A stretch of DNA of 64,000 nt, taken from contig CAVWVF010000004.1 in NCBI GenBank assembly GCA_963758335.1, forward strand, positions 868,001-932,000, read 5' to 3'. The stretch's first letter is position 1, and every line of letters begins with the position of its first letter. The notes beneath the pieces were generated by a model. It worked only from the letters and a program-made list of their open reading frames with translations, was not told where the DNA came from and made no database searches. Source of the DNA: Roseiarcus sp963758335. GTDB lineage: Bacteria > Pseudomonadota > Alphaproteobacteria > Rhizobiales > Beijerinckiaceae. Made by a program: the position numbers and the translations under genes. This document shows positions 29,929-38,596 of the stretch, piece by piece.

Positions 29929-30960
29929 GTGAGCTCGTCCCATCGCCCGGCGGACCACCCCGCCGTCCGCAGCGGCCGCATCGGCGTGCTTCTCGTCAAT
30001 CTCGGTACGCCCGAGGGCACGGACTACTGGTCCATGCGCCGGTACCTGAAGGAGTTCCTGTCCGACAAGCGGGTCATCGAGGCGCCGCGCGCGGTCTGGG
30101 CGCCGATCCTCGAGCTCATCCTCCTGAGGCGCCCCTCGGCCAGAGGGCGTGATTATGCGTCCATCTGGAACAAGGAGCGCGACGAGGGGCCGCTGAAGAC
30201 GATCACCCGCTCTCAATGTGAAAACCTCGGCGCGGCGCTCGCCGATCTCGGGCCGCAGATCGAGGTCGCGTGGGCGATGCGTTACGGCCAGCCACCGATC
30301 GCCGAGCGCCTAAACGCGCTTCATGCCCGGGGCTGCGACCGCATTCTGGTCGTGCCCCTCTATCCGCAATATTGCGCGGCGAGCACGGCGACCGTCGTCG
30401 ACAAGGTCTTCGATGCGCTGAAGCGCATGCGGTGGCAGCCGGCGATCCGGATCGCTCCGCCCTGGTACGACGATCCGGACTATGTCGAGGCGCTCGCCCG
30501 CTCGACGCGGGCCGGCGTCGCAAAGCTCGATTTCGAGCCGGAGATCGTGCTCGCCTCTTTTCACGGCATCCCTCAGGCCTATTTCGACAAGGGCGACCCC
30601 TATTACTGCCACTGCGCCAAGACGACTCGGCTCCTGCGCGAGTCCCTCGGCTTGAGCGAGGACGGGCTCAAAATGACGTTCCAGTCGCGCTTCGGCCGCG
30701 AGGAGTGGCTGAAACCCTACACCGCCGACACCGTGCGCAAGCTGGCCGCGGGCGGCGTCAAGCGCCTCGCCGTTGTCACGCCGGGCTTCGCCGCCGACTG
30801 CCTGGAGACCTTGGAGGAGATCGGCGTCGAGAACGCCGGCTATTTTCGCGAGGCCGGCGGCGAGCGCTTCGCCGCGATCCCCTGCCTCAACGACAGCGCC
30901 GAGGGCATGGCGGTGATCGAAGCGGTCGCGCGGCGCGAACTCAAGGGCTGGGCGGGATAG
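29929..30960 (+). CDS. hemH: Ferrochelatase
   Basis: HemH inserts ferrous iron into protoporphyrin IX, the last step of heme synthesis. The 343-residue protein is full length. Family marks are VLLVNLGTPEGTDYWSMRRY near the start, PLYPQYCAASTATV and the catalytic His region ASFHGIPQAYFDKGDPYYCH. TFQSRFGREEWLKPYT and the acidic VVTPGFAADCLETLEEI follow. GTG 29929 is the annotated start, giving a short N-terminal tail before the conserved core. The stop is followed two bases later by the convergent lutC end. Confidence 0.96.
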   Translation: MSSSHRPADHPAVRSGRIGVLLVNLGTPEGTDYWSMRRYLKEFLSDKRVIEAPRAVWAPILELILLRRPSARGRDYASIWNKERDEGPLKTITRSQCENLGAALADLGPQIEVAWAMRYGQPPIAERLNALHARGCDRILVVPLYPQYCAASTATVVDKVFDALKRMRWQPAIRIAPPWYDDPDYVEALARSTRAGVAKLDFEPEIVLASFHGIPQAYFDKGDPYYCHCAKTTRLLRESLGLSEDGLKMTFQSRFGREEWLKPYTADTVRKLAAGGVKRLAVVTPGFAADCLETLEEIGVENAGYFREAGGERFAAIPCLNDSAEGMAVIEAVARRELKGWAG

Positions 30961-30961
30961 C

Positions 30962-31576
30962 TCAGCCGCTCACGGGTTGGATTTGCGGTCTCGCAAGGGG
31001 CAGGACCGAAAGCGAGCGCACGCCTTGTGCGCCGTGGATGAGGACGCCCTCGATGTCGGCCGTCGCGGAGGGGCCGGTGTGGAACGAGGCGTAATTGCCG
31101 CTTTTGAACTCCGGCCGCTGATAGGCGTGATGCAGATTGACGACAATGTCGACGGGGTCGACGAGCACGATCAAATGCTGCGCGAGATAGGCGAGCGCAT
31201 TGACGCCGAGCTCCTTTTCACTGAGCAGGACGGAGCCCGTCTCGGCGACCGCGAACGCGGCGCGGACTATGGCGAAATCGACATCCGCCAGATCCTGCGG
31301 TGCGCGGACCGCGGCGATGTCGCGATCGCCGGCGAGCTCCGGAACGATCGAGCAGACGACCTTGGCATCCGCAATTCTTTCCCGCACCGGCGCCAGCATG
31401 TCGCCCGCCGGCGGCGGATCGAGAAAAATTCCGCCCATGCCTTCGAGGCTCTCCTTGAACGCGGCCAGAAGGGAGGCAGGCCGGCCGGCGTCGAACAGGG
31501 GGACGACCGGCAACGGCCGCTCGAGCTTTGGTCGGTTCGCGCGGATCGATGCGAGAATTTCGTCGCGGCTGCTCAT
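30962..31576 (-). CDS. lutC: LutC/YkgG family lactate utilization protein
   Basis: LutC is part of the LutABC complex that oxidises L-lactate to pyruvate independently of FMN-type dehydrogenases. The 204-residue LUD-domain protein opens with SSRDEILASIRAN and contains the domain's ETGSVLLSEKE stretch and a C-terminal NIEG-like segment (TADIEGVLIHGAQG). Its ATG at 31576 overlaps the end of lutB (ATGA). It is the last gene of the operon, convergent with hemH. Confidence 0.93.
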   Translation of the reverse strand: MSSRDEILASIRANRPKLERPLPVVPLFDAGRPASLLAAFKESLEGMGGIFLDPPPAGDMLAPVRERIADAKVVCSIVPELAGDRDIAAVRAPQDLADVDFAIVRAAFAVAETGSVLLSEKELGVNALAYLAQHLIVLVDPVDIVVNLHHAYQRPEFKSGNYASFHTGPSATADIEGVLIHGAQGVRSLSVLPLARPQIQPVSG

Positions 31577-33163
31577 CCCTTGTCTCCGCGATTTGCGTGA
31601 TGCCAGCTATGGAATGTCTGCCTGGGGGGATGCGGATTCTCGCGGCCTTTCCCCCACGCGTTGAGACCGTTGTAGAGGACGAACCGCGGAAGATGGGCGA
31701 GCGCGATATCGGCCGCGGCGACGGCGGCGCGATGGGCGGCAGGGCGCGAGAGAAGCTCGCCGGCCGCCTTCATCGCGGCCTTCTTGACGAACGGAACCTC
31801 GTGCCGCTTCACCAGCTCGCGCCGCCAAGCATAGATCTGCTCGTGGATGTTGATCTTGACGGGACAGACGTTGCTGCAGCTGCCGTTGAGCGTCGAGGCG
31901 AACGGCAGGTTGCTGTATTTGCGCGCGTTGAACGTCGGATCGATGATGAGGCCGATCGGGCCGGAATAGGTGGCGCCGTAGCTCAAGCCCCCGCTGCGCC
32001 GATAGACCGGACAGGTGTTCATGCAGGCCCCGCAGCGGATGCATTTGAGCGAGGTCCAGAACTCCGCCATGCCGAGGCGCTCGGATCGGCCGTTGTCGAC
32101 CAGCACGAAGTGCATTTCGCCGCCCTCGCGCGGTCCGCGGAAATGCGATGTGTATTGCGTAATCGGCGAGCCCAGCGCGCTGCGCGACAACAGCCGCACG
32201 AACACCGCGACATGCTCGAGCCGCGGGATGATCTTCTCGATGCCGATCGAGGCGATGTGCAGCTTCGGCACATTGGCCGAGAGATCGGCATTGCCCTCGT
32301 TGGTGCAGACGACAACGCTGCCGGTCTCGGCGACCGCGAAATTGCAGCCGGTCATCCCGGCGTCGGCTTTGAGGATCAACGGACGGGTCAATTCGCGCTG
32401 CAATTCCGCGAGGTAGTGCACGTCGCTGTTGTTGGGGTCGGTTCCGATCGTCTTGGCGAACACTTCAGCGACATCGGTCCTGAGCTTGTGCACGGCAGGC
32501 ACCACCACGTGGCTCGGATCTTCGTTGTCGAGTTGCTGGATGCGCTCGCCGAGATCGGTCCCGCGACCGAACACAATAAGGGAGCGGGAATGCGCGGGCG
32601 GGAAGTCGTAGCGCCCTCATATTACCGATTCCGACCGACGCCATGTAGGGGCGGAATCCGCATTCCTCGGTGAGCATTGATTTGCTCTTGATGAGCGACT
32701 TGGCGCCGTGGTCCTCGAGGATGCCGTGGACGATGCGGTTGTGCTCGGCGGCGTCGCGCGCCGAATGCACATGGACGCCGTTTAAGCGCGCATTCGCCTC
32801 GAATTGCTCGAGGTGCTCGTCGAGGTGGGCGAGCGTGTGCTCCTTGATGGCCGAGGCCAGCGAGCGCAGCTCCTCCCATTCAGGGATGCCGTGCATCTCG
32901 CGGTCGCGCTTCTGCCGAAGGTCCCACAGCCGCTCGTCATGCATCTTCTCGTGCTCTGGCGCGGCAATGAAGCGGACTGCCGCTTCGGCCTGATCTATCG
33001 GTCGATTGCCGTGGACCTTTGCGCCGCGCGGTTGTTTCTCGGGATGCGACAGCAACGGCTTCGAGGCCGCTTCGGCGTGGTCGAGCCGGCGGCCGTCGCG
33101 GATGATCGAATCGCTGTCGTCGGGCGCCCTGAGCTCGGGATGCAGCATGTCGGAGTCGCTCAT
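31573..33163 (-). pseudogene. lutB: LutB iron-sulfur protein, disrupted by a 67-nt replacement
   Basis: LutB is the central iron-sulfur subunit of lactate oxidation. The start ATG 33163 overlaps the lutA stop. The N-terminal LUD part is normal through EECGFRPYMASVGI. Then 67 nt (32560-32626) replace the four or so codons expected before TDLGERIQQLDNEDPSHV, and the net change breaks the frame. Beyond it the protein is normal: ETGSVVVCTNEGN, the ferredoxin cysteines CIRCGACMNTCPVYRR and CSNVCPVKINIHEQ. The lesion is too large and specific to be a base-calling error. lutA and lutC are intact, so loss looks recent. Confidence 0.88.
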
Positions 33164-33903
33164 GCGCCGGCACCATTGAGGATCTGGGCGATATGGATGA
33201 ATTTGACCGGCACGCCGATGCGCTCGGCGCACCCTTGCTGGTGCATCAGACAGGACGAGTCGGCCGACACGATGTACTCGGCGCCGGCGCGGGCGTGATC
33301 GCTCACCTTGTCATAGCCCATCTTGGCGGAGACTGCTTCCTCGAAGACGGAGAAGGTTCCGCCGAAGCCGCAGCATTCGTCCGGCCGCGCGGGCGTGACG
33401 AACTCAATTCCGTCGACCTTCGAAAGCAGATCCATCGGCTTTGAAAAGAACGGCTCGTTGAGTTCCGACGGCCTTGCGTGCTTCAGCCGGCGCAGCGAGA
33501 TGCATTTGTTATGCAGGCCGATGCGATGCGGAAACCGCGCCCATGGGAACGCTTCGACCTTCAAGACATCGTGCAGGAACTCGACGAGCTCGAAGGTGCG
33601 GGCGCTAACCTCCTTGACCTCTTCGGTTTGCTCGATGGCATCGAAATTGTCGCGCACATGGTGGACGCAGCTACCCTCTGGCGCCACCACGTAATCGAAG
33701 CCGGAGAAATTGCGCACGAACAGGGCTTCCGTGGCGGCGCTATCGGCGTTGAAGCCGTTATCGGCCATCGGCTGGCCGCAGCAGGTCTGATCTCGCGGGT
33801 AGACGACCTCGTGGCCGAACCGCTCCAGGAGCTCCAAGGTCGCGATGCCGACCTCCGGAACGAAGGCATCGATGAAGCAGGGGATAAAGAGCCCGATGCG
33901 CAT
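33160..33903 (-). CDS. lutA: LutA/YkgE family lactate utilization protein
   Basis: LutA is the first subunit of the LutABC lactate oxidation system, built from two cysteine-rich CCG domains. The 247-residue protein is intact. It opens with MRIGLFIPCFIDAF, and the CCG motifs are in DQTCCGQPMADNG and PDECCGFGGTFSVF. The usual HNSCH stretch reads HNKCIS, a small departure. ATG 33903 is the first of the operon lutA-lutB-lutC, with overlapping stops and starts. Immediately upstream lie the divergent remnants of an MNT/HEPN pair, so its native promoter may have been lost or replaced. Confidence 0.93.
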   Translation of the reverse strand: MRIGLFIPCFIDAFVPEVGIATLELLERFGHEVVYPRDQTCCGQPMADNGFNADSAATEALFVRNFSGFDYVVAPEGSCVHHVRDNFDAIEQTEEVKEVSARTFELVEFLHDVLKVEAFPWARFPHRIGLHNKCISLRRLKHARPSELNEPFFSKPMDLLSKVDGIEFVTPARPDECCGFGGTFSVFEEAVSAKMGYDKVSDHARAGAEYIVSADSSCLMHQQGCAERIGVPVKFIHIAQILNGAGA

Positions 33904-33914
33904 TGTTCGCCTTC

Positions 33915-34058
33915 CTCCTCTTTGCTCGCGCGCGGGGCGAAGCGAGGCCGGATTCCGACTACGACGATGCTGTCTTTCTCAAAGACGTGGGCGCGTTCAC
34001 CGACGAGAGCGCTCGCCTTGCCGCCGTCAGGCTACGCAAGGACGGCCTCGATTTATGA
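33915..34058 (+). pseudogene. Remnant of a MntA-type minimal nucleotidyltransferase (antitoxin)
   Basis: In one frame the plus strand reads LLFARARGEARPDSDYDDAVFLKD, in two pieces the nucleotidyltransferase signature (normally FGSRARGEARPDSDYD), followed by FTDESARLAAV and then abruptly RLRKDGLDL and a stop. The Gly-Ser of the active site is lost, the N-terminus is cut at the lutA start, and the middle (about 30 residues) is missing. The TGA at 34056-34058 overlaps the ATG of the next fragment. In intact systems this protein adenylylates and neutralises the HEPN toxin. Confidence 0.68.
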
Positions 34059-34228
34059 AGGCCGAAACCGCCGATTATTTGGCGAAGGCCCGCGCCCACT
34101 TGCCGACACCCAGAAAGATTGCAGCGTTGCCCTTGCCCCATATCGCCGCACGCGAGGCCGCAACTCCGCCGTATGCGTCGATGACCCGTCGCTCGCGCCG
34201 CCTTCCCAGCCTAGCCACGGAGGAATAA
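34055..34228 (+). pseudogene. Remnant of a HEPN-domain toxin
   Basis: MKAETADYLAKARAHL followed by KIAALPLPHIAAREA matches the N-terminus of HEPN-domain proteins that follow MNT genes (recalled pattern; no search possible). The frame then degrades into unrelated sequence and ends at 34228, roughly 58 codons compared with about 130 for the family, so the catalytic RxxxxH region is absent. Its ATG overlaps the stop of the MNT remnant, preserving the operon structure of the original toxin-antitoxin pair. Confidence 0.62.
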
Positions 34229-34239
34229 CGTCCGGCGTT

Positions 34240-34752
34240 TCAGGCCGCCCTTGACGTCCGCAACCATGGCCGCGACCCTGCGGGAGCCTCGCCGCCGCCG
34301 CTGCCCGGCTGGTAATGGATCGGAGGCCCCGGCAAACGTCCGGCGCGAAGCGCGCTCAAGGTCGGCGGGTTGGTCACCTCGAACAAATCGAAGCCGCAGC
34401 GCAGCATGAACGGGATCTCGTCGATCAGCACGTCGCCGATCGCGCGCAGTTCGCCCTTGAAGCCGAAGCGATCGCGCAACATGCGCGCGTAGGAGAAGCT
34501 CCGGCCGTCGGCGAACTTGGCGAAGGCGAGCGCAATCAGCGGGCGGCCCGCGAGGTCGGCGAGATGCGCCTGCGCGTCCGCGCCGGCGTCGACTGCGACG
34601 CCGACCGGAGTGGCGCGCGCCGCGAGCGCCTCGCCCTCGGCGAGCCACCGCTTGAGCGAAACGACGATCCCCCCTTCCGCGGGCGCCGGGGTATCGTCGG
34701 CGAGAAAAGTCCAGTCGTCTTCGGCGAAGCCGCCGCGCCGCCACAAAGCCAT
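34240..34752 (-). CDS. DUF934 domain protein of the sulfite reductase operon
   Basis: This 170-residue DUF934 protein is regularly encoded at the end of alphaproteobacterial cysI-cysH operons; its biochemical role is not established. Recognisable stretches are GVAVDAGADAQAHLADL, LIALAFAKFADGRSFSYARM, LRDRFGFKGELRAIGDVLID and MLRCGFDLFEV. The ATG at 34752 overlaps the cysH stop (TGATG). The C-terminal 25 residues are low in conservation and basic. The frame's first ATG upstream, at 34797, lies inside cysH and was not used. Confidence 0.88.
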   Translation of the reverse strand: MALWRRGGFAEDDWTFLADDTPAPAEGGIVVSLKRWLAEGEALAARATPVGVAVDAGADAQAHLADLAGRPLIALAFAKFADGRSFSYARMLRDRFGFKGELRAIGDVLIDEIPFMLRCGFDLFEVTNPPTLSALRAGRLPGPPIHYQPGSGGGEAPAGSRPWLRTSRAA

Positions 34753-35485
34753 CAGATGTCCGCCCCCGCGTCGAGCGCGCCCAAGTGAATGCCGCATTCC
34801 GTCTTGCCCCGCCCGCGCCAGCGGCCGGCCCGCTCGTCCTCGCCGGGCCTGACCGAGCTCGTGCAGGGCAGGCAGCCGATCGAGGGAAAACCCTTGGCGA
34901 CGAGCGGGTGGCGCGGCAGGCCAGCCTCGGCGATGTAGTCGAGCACGTCCTTCGCGCCCCAGCCGACCAGCGGATTGATCTTGATCCGGTCGCCCTCGGC
35001 CTCGAATAGTGGCAGAGCGGCGCGCGTCGCGCTCTGAAAAACCTTGCGCCCGGTGATCCAGGCGTCATAGCCCTCCATCGCCTGGGCGAGCGGACGGACC
35101 TTGCGGATCTCGCAGCAGCGGTCGGGATCGCTCATGAACAGGAATTTCTCCGGGTCCTCCCGCGCGACCGTCTCCGCGTGGGGGCTGGCGCTGATCACGT
35201 TCGTCAGGCCGAGCGTCTCGCAGAGAAGATCTCGGTAATCGAGCGTCTCGGGAAAATGCTGGCCGGTGTCGACGAAGATGACCGGCGTCGCCTTGTCGAT
35301 CTTCGACACCATGTGCAAGAGCGCCGCAGCGTCGGCGCCAAAACTCGACACCAGCGCCACACGGCCGGGATAAAGGTCCTCGATCACCAGCCGCACGAGC
35401 GAAGGGGCCTTGAGGCGGGCGAACCGGTCCTCGAGGCGCGACGCGGCGATCTGGTCGCCGAACAGCTTTACGTCGTGGGCGCTCA

Positions 35486-35486
<1 letters not shown>
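34752..35486 (-). CDS. cysH: Phosphoadenylyl/adenylyl-sulfate reductase
   Basis: CysH reduces APS (or PAPS) to sulfite in assimilatory sulfate reduction. The 244-residue protein contains the nucleotide-binding SSFGADAAALLHMV, the FVDTGQHFPETLDY stretch, and the paired cysteines DRCCEIRKVRPL with CLPCTSSVRPGEDERAGRW. The CC..CxxC set indicates a [4Fe-4S]-containing APS-type reductase. The C-terminal catalytic Cys is in KTECGIHLG. It is translationally coupled to cysI upstream and to the DUF934 gene downstream, each by a TGATG overlap. Confidence 0.96.
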
Positions 35487-37145
<1,659 letters not shown>

Positions 37146-37159
<14 letters not shown>

Positions 37160-37493
37160 GGTCGGCCTCCATGACGGCCGTCGGGCCGGAGAGCGGGGCG
37201 TGGCCCTCGGCCTGCTTGCCGAGATCGCGCCGCACCGTCGGTCCGGCCGCGCGGATCGCTTCGCGCAGCGCTTTCGGGACGACATGGCCGTTGCGGATGT
37301 CGACCGCGACCGCGTAAGGGTCGACGACGAGGTTCTGCGCTTCGTCCGTGTTGGCGCGGGCGAGGGCCGCCTTGGTCTCGTCTGCGTCGGCCCGCACCGC
37401 GGCGCGGTTGAAGTCCTCGCTCCAACTCCCGTCAGCGGTCTGGAAAACGAAAACGCCATCCGCGAGGCGGCTGGCGGCGATGACATCGGGCAT
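37146..37493 (-). CDS. DUF2849 domain protein
   Basis: This 115-residue protein is the first gene of the cys operon. DUF2849 proteins consistently precede cysI in Hyphomicrobiales; no activity is assigned. It reads PDVIAASRLADGVFVFQTAD, then a helical charged middle, and VDPYAVAVDIRNGHVVPKAL. No signal peptide or metal motif is visible. Its stop lies 14 bp inside cysI. It probably sets translation initiation of the operon or aids siroheme-enzyme assembly (inference). Confidence 0.88.
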
Positions 37494-37617
37494 AAATATC
37501 TCTCGGGGCGGCGCAAGTGCGCCGCAGCTGGGGTATATAGCACAAAATACGGCAAATATCTATAACTAACTTTGTATAACATTTGCATTTGGACATATAA
37601 CCCCGCAGGGCGAATGG
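37494..37617 (-). promoter_or_regulatory. AT-rich leader and probable promoter of the cys operon
   Basis: The only upstream space of the DUF2849-cysI-cysH-DUF934 operon is conspicuously AT-rich (TTTGTATAAC, AATATCTATAAC, GGGTATATAG) against GC-rich neighbours. The promoter must lie here, but I cannot pick -35/-10 boxes with confidence. A GCGGCGC...GCGCCGC hairpin lies next to the start codon. Confidence 0.5.
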
Positions 37618-37642
37618 AGCCGCGCTTGGCTCAAGCGCGGCT
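37618..37642. repeat. Perfect 10-bp hairpin
   Basis: AGCCGCGCTT (37618-37627) pairs with AAGCGCGGCT (37633-37642) across a 5-nt loop. There is no T-run, so it is not a clear intrinsic terminator. It sits at the edge of the 85-bp tandem array and may belong to it. Confidence 0.6.
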
Positions 37643-37646
37643 GACG

Positions 37647-37947
37647 CGGTCAGCGATTGTCGGCGACCGCGCCTTCAACCGCCACCGGCACCGGTATTTG
37701 GCCCGACCCCGCGTTGTAGCCGCGCTCGCTGAGCGCGGACGCGGTCGGCGACCGCGCCTACAACCGCCACCGACACCGGTGTTTGGCCCGACCCCGCGTT
37801 GTAGCCGCGCTCGCTGAGCGCGGACGCGGTCGACGACCGCGCCTACAACCGCCACCGACACCGGTGTTTGGCCCGACCCCGCGTTGTAGCCGCGCTCGCT
37901 GAGCGCGGACGCGGTCGACGACCGCGTCTACAACCGCCACCGGCCCG
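37647..37947. repeat. Tandem array of an 85-bp unit (three full copies and a partial)
   Basis: The mark ACCGCG(C/T)CT recurs at 37666, 37751, 37836 and 37921, exactly 85 bp apart. Each unit holds two hairpins: GCGGTCG/CGACCGC and CCGCGCTC-GCT-GAGCGCGG. Copies 2 and 3 are nearly identical and copy 1 has a few substitutions. The array lies between the cys operon promoter and the 3' end of the FxRFG protein gene. It has no spacer-like variable part, so it is not a CRISPR. Confidence 0.9.
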
Positions 37948-37950
37948 AAA

Positions 37951-38490
37951 TCAGCAGTTCGAGGACTGCCGCTCGCCGATGTAGTTCCCGTCGCGGTCAT
38001 AGCGGAGCTGGTGGATCACGCAGCCCCCCTGGTAATCGACGGGGTCGGGGGCCGCGCCGGGATAAATGTTGATCACAGCCGGCAGCGCCCCGCCGCCGAG
38101 GACGATAGCCGGCGCGGCCGGCGCCGACGGCGAATAGTCCGAATAGCCCCAGCCGCCGAAGCCCAGCTGATTCCAGTTCCCGGCGTTCCCCTCCCATCCA
38201 TGGCGCCCGAAGCGGTTAAAGCCGAAGCGGTTGAAACCGAACCGGTCGAAGCCGAAGCGATTAACGCCGAAGCGGTCGAAATCGGAACGGTTGAAGCCAC
38301 GGTCGAAACCGAAACGGTTGAAGCCGCGAAACCCGGACCGCGGAAAGTGGCCGAATCCTCTCGCTTGATGCACGCCCGCGGCCGCCAGCGGGGGTGCCAC
38401 GTGGGCGAAACCGGGCGCAAGGCCGAGCGAAAGAGCGAGCGTCCCGGCAATAAAAGCGCGGCCCGCCCTCGAAACGAGGGGAATAGCCAT
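37951..38490 (-). CDS. Secreted FxRFG-repeat protein, function unknown
   Basis: The 179-residue protein starts with a Sec-type signal (AFIAGTLALSLGLAPGFAHVA, about residues 11-32). Then follow about nine imperfect five-residue repeats of the form F(N/D)RFG or similar (GFNRFGFDRGFNRSDFDRFG region, residues 54-90), encoded by a run of 15-bp DNA repeats. A Trp/Gly-rich patch follows, then a conserved-looking tail (GGCVIHQLRYDRDGNYIGER) with two Cys that could form a disulfide. Such repeat proteins may be cell-surface or matrix components, but I cannot name a function. Confidence 0.75.
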   Translation of the reverse strand: MAIPLVSRAGRAFIAGTLALSLGLAPGFAHVAPPLAAAGVHQARGFGHFPRSGFRGFNRFGFDRGFNRSDFDRFGVNRFGFDRFGFNRFGFNRFGRHGWEGNAGNWNQLGFGGWGYSDYSPSAPAAPAIVLGGGALPAVINIYPGAAPDPVDYQGGCVIHQLRYDRDGNYIGERQSSNC

Positions 38491-38596
38491 GGTCAGAACT
38501 CCGGCGCCGCAACGTCATCTTACGACGTCTCTCGCCGAAGTCGAAAGGTTTTTGGCCCGCGTTCTTAACGGCGCCGGATTTCAGCAGTGGCGGCGC

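Noticed and set aside
37618..37642. 10-bp hairpin considered as an intrinsic terminator
   Set aside because: No T-run follows on either strand and no gene ends just before it.
37647..37947. Tandem array considered as a CRISPR
   Set aside because: Units are contiguous 85-mers with no variable spacers and no cas genes in the window.
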